In this document: piece after piece, positions 22,033 through 30,836 of the stretch
Layout: the number at the start of each line of letters is the position of its first letter
Numbering within the stretch: position 1 is the first letter of the stretch
DNA from: Flemingiibacterium sp045636145
GTDB lineage: Bacteria > Bacillota > Clostridia > Oscillospirales > CAG-272
NCBI GenBank assembly: GCA_045636145.1
Contig: JAZTWV010000044.1
Location: 1 to 39,337 of the forward strand
Direction: 5' to 3'
Length of the DNA stretch: 39,337 bases
Notes under the pieces: model-generated
The model's input: the letters and a program-made list of their open reading frames with translations, nothing else
Database searches by the model: none
Told to the model about the DNA's origin: nothing
Position numbers and translations under genes: made by a program

Positions 22033-23256
22033 ATGTTAGATACAATCAATAATTTTATAAACACCACCGGTGTTATGCGTCTGCTTGGAGAGGCAGATTG
22101 GTGGAAGGTTATCGTTATGTGGGGTATAGCATTCGTGCTTATTTACCTTGCAATAGCGAAGAAGTTTGAGCCGCTGCTCCTGCTTCCCATCGCATTCGGT
22201 ATGCTTCTTGCAAATCTCCCCGGCGCAAATCTTATTCACACGGAATTTTTCTTCGACGAATATTACGCAAATCTTGGTGTTATCGCTGAGGGCGAGCACG
22301 CCACGATGTCTATGATGTTAAAGGAAGTCTTTAACAACGGAGGACTTGTGGATATCCTGTATCTCGGCGTAAAGCTTGGCATCTATCCCTCCCTCATATT
22401 CATGGGAGTTGGTGCCATGACCGACTTTACCGCGCTTATCGCAAACCCCAAGAGCCTTCTTATGGGTGCCGGTGCACAGCTTGGCGTATTTGTTGCATTC
22501 ACAGGCGCACTGCTCCTCGGCTTTACTCCAATGGAAGCAGGCTCTATCGGTATTATCGGCGGCGCGGACGGTCCTACGGCGATTCTCGTCACCAAGACCC
22601 TTGCACCTCACCTTCTCGGTGCTATAGCAATTGCGGCTTACTCATACATGGCGCTGATCCCGATTATTCAGCCGCCCTTTATGAAGCTGCTGACCACTAA
22701 AAAGGAACGCGAGATCGTTATGACCGCGCTTCGTCCCGTATCGCGCATTGAGCTTCTGCTCTTCCCCATCGTAGTTGCCGTTGTGGTTGCGATCATCGTT
22801 CCCGACGCCGCTCCTCTTGTTGGATTTTTGATGCTTGGTAATCTCCTCAACGTATGCGGAGTTACCGACCGTCTCTCAAAGACCGCACAGAACGAGCTTA
22901 TGAACATTGTCACCATATTCCTTGGTGTATCTGTGGGAGCTACCGCAAATGCGGAAAACTTCCTTAACGCTCAGACTCTGTTCATTATCGCTCTCGGTCT
23001 TACAGCGTTCTGCATCTCCACCTGCGGCGGTCTTATCGTGGGTAAGATCATGTGCGCTGTTACAGGCGGCAAAATCAACCCTCTTATCGGTTCTGCAGGC
23101 GTTTCCGCAGTACCTATGGCGGCACGTGTTGCTCAGGCTGAGGGACAGAAAGCAAATCCCGCAAACTTCTTACTTATGCACGCAATGGGTCCCAACGTGG
23201 CAGGCGTAATCGGCTCTGCTGTTGCGGCAGGCGTATTCCTTTCCATGTTCAAATAA
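22033..23256 (+). CDS. Sodium-translocating decarboxylase beta subunit (OadB/MmdB)
   Basis: The 407-residue integral membrane protein has about nine or ten helices. It decarboxylates carboxybiotin and pumps sodium ions out of the cell. Motif GIIGGADGPTAI places Asp179 at the key pump aspartate (Asp203 of Klebsiella OadB). NPLIGSAGVSAVPMAAR retains Asn349, Gly353, Ser358 and Arg365, the positions reported as functional in Klebsiella OadB (Asn373, Gly377, Ser382, Arg389). The pump is therefore likely active. It lies between the biotin carrier and the OadA-like gene. Confidence 0.95.
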   Translation: MLDTINNFINTTGVMRLLGEADWWKVIVMWGIAFVLIYLAIAKKFEPLLLLPIAFGMLLANLPGANLIHTEFFFDEYYANLGVIAEGEHATMSMMLKEVFNNGGLVDILYLGVKLGIYPSLIFMGVGAMTDFTALIANPKSLLMGAGAQLGVFVAFTGALLLGFTPMEAGSIGIIGGADGPTAILVTKTLAPHLLGAIAIAAYSYMALIPIIQPPFMKLLTTKKEREIVMTALRPVSRIELLLFPIVVAVVVAIIVPDAAPLVGFLMLGNLLNVCGVTDRLSKTAQNELMNIVTIFLGVSVGATANAENFLNAQTLFIIALGLTAFCISTCGGLIVGKIMCAVTGGKINPLIGSAGVSAVPMAARVAQAEGQKANPANFLLMHAMGPNVAGVIGSAVAAGVFLSMFK

Positions 23257-23302
23257 TTCCCGAATCCTACATAAATCCTAATTAACGGAGGAAAAATCAT
23301 AA

Positions 23303-24700
23303 ATGGCTAAAGTAAAAATTACCGAAACCGTCCTGCGCGACTCGCATCAGTCCCTTGTTGCGACCCGTATGACGACGGAAGAAATGCTCCCCATTCTTGA
23401 AAAGATGGATGCCATCGGATATCATTCTCTCGAAGCATGGGGCGGTGCTACCTTTGACTCCTGCATGAGATTCCTTAACGAAGATCCGTGGGAAAGACTT
23501 CGCAAGATCCGCGACAAGGTAAAGAACACAAAGCTTCAGATGCTTTTCCGTGGTCAGAACATTCTCGGCTACCGTCACTATGCGGACGATGTGGTTGAAT
23601 ACTTCGTTCAGAAGTCTATCGCCAACGGCATCGACATTCTGCGTATTTTCGACGCACTCAACGATCCCAGAAACCTTAAGACTGCCATCAACGCTACCAA
23701 GAAAGAAGGCGGTCACGTTCAGGCGGCGATTTCCTACACCACAGGTCCTGTATACGACACCGAATACTACACCAAGTATGCGCGTCAGCTTGAGGAAATG
23801 GGTGCTGATTCTATCTGCATCAAGGATATGGCAGGACTTCTGAAGCCCTACGACGCTTATGATCTCGTCAAGGCTATCAAGGAGACCGTTAAAGTTCCGA
23901 TTCAGCTTCACACCCACTACACCGCAGGTGTTGCTTCCATGACCCTTATCAAGGCTATCGAAGCAGGCGTTGACGTTGTTGATACCGCTATTTCCCCTAT
24001 GGCTATGGGTACATCTCAGCCGCCTACAGAACCGCTTGTTGCATCTCTTGCAGGCACTGAGTACGATACCGGTCTTGATCTTGCAAAGCTTGACGAGATT
24101 TCAAAGCACTTCATGCCTCTGCGTGAAAAGTATATGGAAAGCGGTCTGCTTGATCCCAAGGTGCTTAAGGTAGACGTAAACGCGCTTCTTTATCAGGTTC
24201 CCGGCGGAATGCTCTCCAACCTTATGTCCCAGCTTAAGCAGGCAGGCAAGTCTGACAAGTTCATCGAGGTGCTTGAAGAAGTACCGCGTGTGCGTGCAGA
24301 CGCAGGTTATCCGCCTCTTGTAACTCCCTCAAGCCAGATCGTAGGCACTCAGGCAGTGTTCAACGTTATCATGGGCGAGCGTTACAAGAACGTTACCAAG
24401 GAATTTAAGGGTCTCGTGCGCGGTGAGTACGGTAAGTCTCCCATGCCCATAAAGCCCGAATTCCAGAAGCAGATCATCGGCGATGCAAAGCCTATCACCT
24501 ACCGTCCTGCGGACGATTTGAAGCCGGAGCTTGAGGAGCTTCGCGAAAAGGTTAAGCCATGGGCAGTACAGGATGAGGATGTGCTCTCCTACGCGCTCTT
24601 TGAGCAGGTTGCAACCAAGTTCTTTGAGTGGAGAAAGAATCAGCAGTACGGCATCGACGCAGATCACGCCGATTCCGAAAACAAGATCCACACCGTTTAA
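23303..24700 (+). CDS. OadA/PycB/5S-type carboxyltransferase without biotin domain
   Basis: The 465-residue HMGL-like TIM-barrel carboxyltransferase takes oxaloacetate or pyruvate. Metal and catalytic residues are in place: Asp13 (TVLRDSHQS), Lys174 (CIKDMAGLL; the lysine that is usually carbamylated), His203 and His205 (LHTHYTAG). The conserved C-terminal domain (TPSSQIVGTQAVFNV, LVRGEYGKSP) is present, but the protein stops where many OadA proteins continue into a biotin domain. It must therefore use the separate carrier at 21602-22003, as the 5S subunit of transcarboxylase does. It is the last gene of the operon. Strong ribosome site (GGAGG). Confidence 0.95.
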   Translation: MAKVKITETVLRDSHQSLVATRMTTEEMLPILEKMDAIGYHSLEAWGGATFDSCMRFLNEDPWERLRKIRDKVKNTKLQMLFRGQNILGYRHYADDVVEYFVQKSIANGIDILRIFDALNDPRNLKTAINATKKEGGHVQAAISYTTGPVYDTEYYTKYARQLEEMGADSICIKDMAGLLKPYDAYDLVKAIKETVKVPIQLHTHYTAGVASMTLIKAIEAGVDVVDTAISPMAMGTSQPPTEPLVASLAGTEYDTGLDLAKLDEISKHFMPLREKYMESGLLDPKVLKVDVNALLYQVPGGMLSNLMSQLKQAGKSDKFIEVLEEVPRVRADAGYPPLVTPSSQIVGTQAVFNVIMGERYKNVTKEFKGLVRGEYGKSPMPIKPEFQKQIIGDAKPITYRPADDLKPELEELREKVKPWAVQDEDVLSYALFEQVATKFFEWRKNQQYGIDADHADSENKIHTV

Positions 24701-24705
24701 TTTCG

Positions 24706-24729
24706 CAAGGGCTGTGCAAAAAGCCCTTG
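24706..24729 (+). terminator. Terminator of the decarboxylase operon
   Basis: CAAGGGCT (24706-24713) and AGCCCTTG (24722-24729) form an 8-base stem with an 8-base loop, followed by TTTGATGTT. It starts six bases after the stop codon. Confidence 0.7.
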
Positions 24730-24755
24730 TTTGATGTTACGGCTTAGGTGAAGTT

Positions 24756-25005
24756 TAGGAGTTACGGTCGCTTTCTTGAAAGAAAGCTCCGCAAAGAACT
24801 TTATACAAAAATATTTATTGTAAAACCAATACAAGTGCTAATCTTTTGGGCGCACGACTCGCGCCGCCTTCATGGCCCCGCACCATTACTGCGGCTTGTA
24901 TTGTGGTAATCGTTTGTAATATTATTTTGCGCTAAATAAAGTCTTTGCGAAGCTCTCAAGCACATCGCTTTGCGATGTGCTTGAGAGCTTCGACCGTAAC
25001 TCCTA
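24756..25005. mobile_element. MITE-like 250-base fold-back element
   Basis: The 15-base termini TAGGAGTTACGGTCG (24756-24770) and CGACCGTAACTCCTA (24991-25005) are perfect inverted repeats. Further nested pairs continue inward: CGCAAAGAACTTTAT (24790-24804) with ATAAAGTCTTTGCG (24936-24949, one bulge), and CAATACAAG (24827-24835) with CTTGTATTG (24895-24903). Extra hairpins lie at 24770-24787 and at 24948-24992 (a perfect 21-base stem with loop TTT). The element has no gene. Overall it folds as one long branched hairpin, like a non-autonomous transposable or REP-like repeat. I see no clear target-site duplication. It makes up most of the gene-free stretch 24701-25131; 25006-25095 holds nothing else I recognise. 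Confidence 0.7.
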
Positions 25006-25095
25006 TCCCCCATATCGACACATCCGATGAACGAAAGCTTTCCGCGCCAAGACCGCTACAAAAATCATTGGCGTGGCGAGATAGTGAATCCAGCT

Positions 25096-25129
25096 AAAAA
25101 TGCACCTGTAAATTTACAGGTGCATTTTT
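25096..25129. terminator. Palindromic terminator after pepF
   Basis: AAAAATGCACCTGTAAA (25096-25112) is followed directly by its exact reverse complement (25113-25129), giving T-runs on both strands. It terminates pepF on the minus strand and could stop rightward transcription too. Confidence 0.9.
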
Positions 25130-25131
25130 GA

Positions 25132-26811
25132 CTATTTAAGGTATTCCGCCGCAGTCTCGCAAATGGATTTGAGTGCTCCGTCCTTGAACGGAACAACGAT
25201 GTCCGCACTCTCGCAAAGACCTACAAATGTCTTTTTGCCGCCCTCGCATACAAACTTATAATAACGCTCCCATGCATCGGCGTAGTCCTTCTGTGACATA
25301 CTCCAGAATTTAAGGGATACCGTCTGAGCAAGGCAGTAGTCGATATAGTAGAAGGGATAGTGGTAAATGTGAAGCTGTCTCTGCCAGCCTCTGCCGTTTT
25401 TGTAGAAATCTACATCTCCGAAATTCATATATGGGCGATACATTTTTTCAAGCTCCAGCCACTTTTCATGACGCTCGGCAGGTGTAAGCTCCGGATTATC
25501 GTAAACGATATGCTGGAAATGGTCTACCATACAGCCGTAGGGGATGAATATGAGCGCCGATTCGAGATGCATATACTTTGCTCTCGGAGTATCGTCTCCG
25601 TAGAAGAGGTGAAGCCACTTCCACGCAAAAAACTCCATTGACATGGAGTGGCACTCGCAGGATTCCATGGTAGGCTGTGCATTTTCCATGAATTCAAAAT
25701 TGCGCGTGGTATATGCCGCGAAAGCGTGTCCGGCTTCATGGGTAAGCACATCTACGTCGCCGGATGTTCCGTTAAAGTTTGAAAAGATGAACGGTGCTTT
25801 GTATTCGGGAAATTCTGTACAGTAGCCACCCACCGCCTTACCTTCCTTGGCAAGCACGTCGAGAAGCTCGTTTTCATACATGAAGTTGATGAACTCGCCG
25901 GTCTCGGGGGACATCTCCTCATACATACGCTTTCCTGCCGCCATGATGTCTTCGGGAGTACCCATAGGCTTGGGATTTCCCTCTTTAAAGCTGAACGGAT
26001 CATCGTATATACGCATCTCGTCGGGCGTAAGACCTATACGCTCTGCCTGACGTCGTTTAAGCTCCTTAACAATGGGAACAAGGTCGGACACCACCTGACG
26101 GCGGAAATTAGCCACCATCTCGGGGTCATAGCAGTTTCTTGTGCGGCGCATATATGCAAGCTCCGTGAAGCTCTTAAAACCGAGCTTGTGCGCAATCTCT
26201 GTGCGCACCTTCACAAGCTCATCGAAAATATTATCAAGCTCATCCGAGTGGGACATATAGAATCCGCTCTCCGCCTTGTATGCACCGTGGCGCACCTCAC
26301 GGTCGGAATTTTCCTTGTACGCCGCAAGCTGTGAAATGTTGAGCTGTTTTCCGTCAAAATCAATTTTTGCGGATGCAATAAGCTTCTGATAGTCCGAAAC
26401 CAGCTTGTTCTCGCGTCCTAAAAGCTCAATTACCGCAGGAGAGAAGGTCTTAAGCTCCATCTCCATGTTTTTAAACATAAGCTCTCCTGCCACATCGGAA
26501 ACCGCGCTTCTGTAGGGGGATTCAAGAATAGCAAGCATTAAATTCTGAGAGTGCTCCTGAAATGCAGGAAGTGCTGTGTCGTAAAATTCCTGCTCAGCCT
26601 CATAGAATTTATCTCTTGTGTCAATGGAATTTCTAACAGATGCAATAGATATCATAGTCTGTGCGTGTACGCTCAGCTTCTCCTGCTCACGGAATGCCGC
26701 AAGAACGGTTTCGCCGTCTTTTGCATTTTTCACCTTTTCGGTGAGCTTATCCATTTCTTCGCCAAGCGCCACAAGGTCAACGCGCTCATATGGCATATCA
26801 CAAAATTTCAT
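25132..26811 (-). CDS. pepF: M3 family oligoendopeptidase F-like
   Basis: The 559-residue cytoplasmic zinc metallopeptidase degrades short peptides. The zinc motif HEAGH is at 358-362 (LTHEAGHAFAAY), with the downstream Glu region ESCECHSMSMEFF that supplies the third ligand. An N-terminal helical oligo-F domain is present. It is full length for the family. It begins 26 bases after the hydratase gene on the same strand with a good ribosome site (AAAGGAG), suggesting one transcript. Confidence 0.93.
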   Translation of the reverse strand: MKFCDMPYERVDLVALGEEMDKLTEKVKNAKDGETVLAAFREQEKLSVHAQTMISIASVRNSIDTRDKFYEAEQEFYDTALPAFQEHSQNLMLAILESPYRSAVSDVAGELMFKNMEMELKTFSPAVIELLGRENKLVSDYQKLIASAKIDFDGKQLNISQLAAYKENSDREVRHGAYKAESGFYMSHSDELDNIFDELVKVRTEIAHKLGFKSFTELAYMRRTRNCYDPEMVANFRRQVVSDLVPIVKELKRRQAERIGLTPDEMRIYDDPFSFKEGNPKPMGTPEDIMAAGKRMYEEMSPETGEFINFMYENELLDVLAKEGKAVGGYCTEFPEYKAPFIFSNFNGTSGDVDVLTHEAGHAFAAYTTRNFEFMENAQPTMESCECHSMSMEFFAWKWLHLFYGDDTPRAKYMHLESALIFIPYGCMVDHFQHIVYDNPELTPAERHEKWLELEKMYRPYMNFGDVDFYKNGRGWQRQLHIYHYPFYYIDYCLAQTVSLKFWSMSQKDYADAWERYYKFVCEGGKKTFVGLCESADIVVPFKDGALKSICETAAEYLK

Positions 26812-26837
26812 TGTAATGCTCCTTTAGTTAGTTTTTA

Positions 26838-29129
26838 TCAGTTTCCTGCCTTATAGTAGTTTATAAGACATCCGCAGAGAATAATTTCGCGCTCATCATC
26901 TGTAAGCTCTCCCATTTTCAGCGTTATAGGCTTTACACTGCCGTCGGCTTTGATAATGTATGCGCCAAATTCGTACTTTGCGGCTTCAACAGCACCGCGG
27001 ATACCCGGCACATAGATGTGATCGCCAACAGAGAAATCATCTGCGCAGTCATAAATGAAAGGAAGCATACCCCAATTTATGAGGTTGGAGCGGTAACGCT
27101 TTGTGGCGTATTCCGCCGCAATATTTGCCCATCCGCCAAGCACCTTCTGGCAGGAAGCAGCCTGCTCACGTGCAGAGCCGTCACCCGGCTTGTTGGCATA
27201 TATAACGCTTCCGATTCCGATATTTCCGGCATTTGCCGCAGGGGCAATCTCGCGGATTTTCGCAAATACACCGGAAAGTTCACCCTTTGAAGTATCCTCG
27301 CCTGCCTCACGTGCTTTCTCGAATTTCTGCACCTCTTTCGCACGTCCCACATATTCGGGATCCTTTCTTGAAAGAGCAAACTCGGAGAGCTTCAGGGGAT
27401 TTGAACGGTAAGAGGATGTCTCGCCTGAGGGGATAAGCTCATCGGTGGTGGTTACAGGGTCGGTGATTACCGATGCCACGCGAAGAAGCAGATCATCGGT
27501 AAGTGCAGGCATTACGGGCCAATCGGCAATGTTCGGTCCGATCTTAAGCTCTGACGCCGTGTCAGCCTTGCCGAATCCCTTGTATACTCTGTGGTCGTAT
27601 ACCGCAGAATCAAACTTGTAGTCGGGAGTTGTATATTCAACCTCGATTTCTGTAGCAGGAGTAAGAATGCCGCCGTTTCTTGCGGTCGCCGCAATAGAGC
27701 GAGCATCCATGAGAGCCACTGCCGCAATCTGACCGTTTCCGGGCTTTGAGCCTTCGCGGTTGGGGAAGTTTCTCGTGGAATGGCGTATGGAAAGACCACC
27801 GTTTGCAGGAACGTCGCCTGCGCCGAAGCAAGGTCCGCAGAATGCGGTACGAAGTGTTACACCTGCCTCCATCAGCTTTGCCGCAGAGCCGTTTCTTACA
27901 AGCTCAATATAGGCAGGCTGGCTTGCAGGATATGCGGAGAGATTGAACGCGCCGCATCCGGTTGAATGACCGGAGAGAATATCCGCCGCCGCAACAAGGT
28001 TATCAAACGTACCGCCGGCACAGCCTGCGATAACGCCCTGGTCTATCTTGATGCCGTCCTTTGTTATCTTGTCGGTAAGTGAAAGCTTGATATTCGGGTT
28101 GTCAAGCTGTTCCGCTACGTCAAGCTCAACCTGACGGAGAATATCAGCACTGTTGTCAATAAGCTCTCTTACGGTATAGGTGTTTGACGGATGGAACGGA
28201 AGTGCTATCATCGGCTCAACCGAGGAAAGGTCTACCTTCACCACGCCGTCGTAGTATGCAACAGGGGCGGGAGAAAGCTTCCTATATGCATCCGCTCTCT
28301 TGTGAAGCTCGAAGTAACGCTTTGTTTCGTCATCTGTGATCCAAATGGATGAAAGGCAGGTAGTCTCAGTGGTCATAACGTCAATACCGTTACGGAACTC
28401 TATTGGAAGATTTGCAATACCGTCGCCCACAAACTCAAGAACCTTGTTTTTAACAAATCCGTTCTTGAACACCGCGCCGATAATAGCAAGTGCCACGTCC
28501 TGAGGACCAACGCCAACCTTAGGCTTGCCTGTCATGTGTACCGCTATCACTTCAGGACGCTTTATGTCGTATGTGCGGCAGAGGAGCTGTTTTACAAGCT
28601 CAGGTCCGCCCTCGCCGATTGCCATTGTGCCGAGAGCACCGTAGCGTGTATGAGAGTCAGAGCCGAGTATCATGCGTCCGCATCCGCTCATCATTTCGCG
28701 CATATAGGAATGGATAACCGCAATGTGAGCAGGTACATAGATTCCGCCGTATTTCTGTGCGGCGGACAGACCGAATACATGGTCGTCCTCGTTTATAGTA
28801 CCGCCTACCGCGCAAAGGCTGTTGTGGCAGTTTGTCAGCACATAGGGAATGGGGAATTTTTCAAGTCCGCTGGCACGGGCGGTCTGTATAATTCCGACAT
28901 AGGTTATATCATGAGATGCCATTGCATCAAATTTTATGCGAAGCTCATTTTCGTCTCCCGATGTATTGTGAGCGTTAAGTATTCCGTAAGCTATGGTGCC
29001 TTTCTTGGCTTCCTCCTTGGAAATACCATCTTTACCCAGTGCCTTAAGCCTCTCTGAGGCATATGCATCATCCTCGATAATCGTATTTCCGAATGCAAGA
29101 TATGCTCCGTTGTTTATAAGCTCTACCAT
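26838..29129 (-). CDS. Aconitase-family hydratase (YbhJ-like)
   Basis: The 763-residue protein of the aconitase superfamily has the iron-sulfur ligands Cys370 (AGCAGG), Cys431 and Cys434 (FCGPCFGAGD). Other signatures are SDSHTRYGALG (157-167), and HSTRNFPNREG in the substrate region. The C-terminal swivel domain (about 590-763) includes YATKRYRSNLINWGMLPF. The layout is like the YbhJ-type hydratase rather than AcnA or AcnB, so the substrate may be something other than citrate or isocitrate. It has its own start with AGAAAGGAA upstream at rather long spacing. It is upstream of pepF on the same strand. The 299-base gap to rbfA (29130-29428) is AT-rich and I could not fix a promoter in it. Confidence 0.88.
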   Translation of the reverse strand: MVELINNGAYLAFGNTIIEDDAYASERLKALGKDGISKEEAKKGTIAYGILNAHNTSGDENELRIKFDAMASHDITYVGIIQTARASGLEKFPIPYVLTNCHNSLCAVGGTINEDDHVFGLSAAQKYGGIYVPAHIAVIHSYMREMMSGCGRMILGSDSHTRYGALGTMAIGEGGPELVKQLLCRTYDIKRPEVIAVHMTGKPKVGVGPQDVALAIIGAVFKNGFVKNKVLEFVGDGIANLPIEFRNGIDVMTTETTCLSSIWITDDETKRYFELHKRADAYRKLSPAPVAYYDGVVKVDLSSVEPMIALPFHPSNTYTVRELIDNSADILRQVELDVAEQLDNPNIKLSLTDKITKDGIKIDQGVIAGCAGGTFDNLVAAADILSGHSTGCGAFNLSAYPASQPAYIELVRNGSAAKLMEAGVTLRTAFCGPCFGAGDVPANGGLSIRHSTRNFPNREGSKPGNGQIAAVALMDARSIAATARNGGILTPATEIEVEYTTPDYKFDSAVYDHRVYKGFGKADTASELKIGPNIADWPVMPALTDDLLLRVASVITDPVTTTDELIPSGETSSYRSNPLKLSEFALSRKDPEYVGRAKEVQKFEKAREAGEDTSKGELSGVFAKIREIAPAANAGNIGIGSVIYANKPGDGSAREQAASCQKVLGGWANIAAEYATKRYRSNLINWGMLPFIYDCADDFSVGDHIYVPGIRGAVEAAKYEFGAYIIKADGSVKPITLKMGELTDDEREIILCGCLINYYKAGN

Positions 29130-29428
29130 TTTTGTGAACGTTCCTTTCTAAACAAATGTCCTATGTAACAATGGAAATTTTAACTCATTACCTTAATATC
29201 ATACCACGAAAATATGAATATTTCAATATATATTCATAAGGTTTATTCGCCTTTATGAAAAAAATTTTGTTTTCCTAAAGAAATTTACAAAAGAGCCTTT
29301 ATATTTGCGATAATATATGATAAAATATATTGTATATAATTGATTCTCACGCGGTTTAACAGTAACCGTCAAAATAATTTCGCCGAACCGGCATGGGGAG
29401 CGAAATCAAAATCATTCGGAGGTAAAAA

Positions 29429-29803
29429 ATGGCTAAATACAGACGCGGAAGAATAAACGAGGAAATGGTAAAGGAGCTTTCAACTATTCTCCGTGAGATC
29501 AAAGACCCCCGCGTGTCCGACGCCTTTGTCAGCGTTACTGCGGCAGATGTTACACCGGACCTTAAATTTGCGAAAATATATTACTCGGTAATGAGCGGAG
29601 ATTCCAAGGAAGTTGGAAAGGGCTTAAAGAGCGCATCCGGCTATATCAGAAAGCGTATAGCGGAAACCCTTAATCTTCGCCAGACACCTGAGCTTACCTT
29701 TGTCACCGACGATTCAATAGCATACGGTGCTCATATCAATTCGCTTCTTAATAAAATTGAATTTACCGATATTATTGATAACGGAGACGAGGACGATGAG
29801 TGA
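29429..29803 (+). CDS. rbfA: Ribosome-binding factor A
   Basis: The 124-residue KH-like protein helps 30S subunit and 16S rRNA 5' end maturation. Motifs: RRGRINEEMVKELSTILREIKDPRV, VSVTAADVTPDLKFAKIYYSV, LNLRQTPELTFVTDDSIAYGAHINSLL. It is full length. A GGAGG ribosome site precedes the ATG. It overlaps nrnA by eight bases. The usual infB/nusA neighbours are not upstream here. Confidence 0.96.
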   Translation: MAKYRRGRINEEMVKELSTILREIKDPRVSDAFVSVTAADVTPDLKFAKIYYSVMSGDSKEVGKGLKSASGYIRKRIAETLNLRQTPELTFVTDDSIAYGAHINSLLNKIEFTDIIDNGDEDDE

Positions 29804-30836
29804 GCTTTCAAACATCTCTTTTTCTGAGGTATGCGACAGCCTTCAGGCGGCATCAAATGTGCTTATTCTCACCCATATGCGCCCTGACGGCGATACGCTT
29901 GGAAGTGCCTTTGCGCTCCGCACACTGCTTCGGGGTCTTGGAAAGCGCGCAGAGGTCATAAACTCGGACCCTACCGTACCAAAACGCCTGCAATTTATTT
30001 TCAGCGTGGAGTCACTGCGCCCTGAAACACTGCCGCAAGGCTTCACCCCCGAATACGTGGTTTCGGTTGATGTTTCCACAAGCAAGCTCCTTGACTGTCT
30101 TGAGGAGGAATACGCAGACCGCGTGGACCTTGCCATAGACCACCATGTGCTCGGCACACCCTTTGCAAAAAAGACATATGTTGGGGATGTGGGTGCCTGC
30201 GGCGAGATAATTGTTGACATTTTCGACGAGTTTAAATCGAGAGGATTCGATCTTCTTGACAAAGCGGCGGCAACTGCCCTTTATGCGGCAATCTGCTCTG
30301 ATACGGGAAGCTTTAAATTTGAAGCGGTTACTGCCGATACTCATTTGCGCACAGCAACGCTTCATGCGGCAGGGATAAATCATTCGGAGATCGCAAGACG
30401 GCTTTACGATTCACGCCCCATCTCCCAGATAAGGGCAACACGTGCCGCACTTAATGCCCTGCATTTTTATAACAATAATCGCCTTGCCGTCATAAACTTC
30501 ACCAAGGCGATGATGGACGAGAATGATGTCACAAGAGAAGATATCGAAGATATAATCACACTCACACGCGGTATTGAAGGCGTCGAGGTGGGGATGTCAA
30601 TAAAGCAAAGTCCGGATACGCCAAATCTCTATAAGGTATCTATGCGCTCCAACCGTGTAGCCGATGCGGCTAAACTCTGCGCTGTCTTTGGCGGCGGCGG
30701 TCACAAGCGTGCCGGCGGCTGTACGGTAACAGCCGAAAATGAATTTGAGGCAGAGGCTATGCTTGTGCGTGAAATTGAACGTGAGCTTTCAGAGCTTGAT
30801 GCCGCAGGCGCATTTGAAGGAGCAGACACACTATGA
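29796..30836 (+). CDS. nrnA: DHH-family oligoribonuclease / pAp phosphatase
   Basis: The 346-residue DHH-DHHA1 phosphoesterase degrades nanoRNA and dephosphorylates pAp. Motifs: LTHMRPDGDTLGSA (metal-binding Asp cluster), SVDVS, LAIDHHVLG (DHH motif), and the DHHA1 substrate motif GGGGHKRAGG. I chose ATG 29796, which overlaps the end of rbfA (ATGAGTGA) and has GGAG and GAGG upstream. The frame is open further upstream, but that part only re-reads rbfA. It overlaps truB by four bases. The rbfA-nrnA-truB order is standard in Firmicutes. Confidence 0.94.
   Translation: MSELSNISFSEVCDSLQAASNVLILTHMRPDGDTLGSAFALRTLLRGLGKRAEVINSDPTVPKRLQFIFSVESLRPETLPQGFTPEYVVSVDVSTSKLLDCLEEEYADRVDLAIDHHVLGTPFAKKTYVGDVGACGEIIVDIFDEFKSRGFDLLDKAAATALYAAICSDTGSFKFEAVTADTHLRTATLHAAGINHSEIARRLYDSRPISQIRATRAALNALHFYNNNRLAVINFTKAMMDENDVTREDIEDIITLTRGIEGVEVGMSIKQSPDTPNLYKVSMRSNRVADAAKLCAVFGGGGHKRAGGCTVTAENEFEAEAMLVREIERELSELDAAGAFEGADTL

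Noticed and set aside
23297..23917. Minus-strand open frame over the OadA-like gene
   Set aside because: Shadow of a gene with all catalytic motifs in the plus frame.
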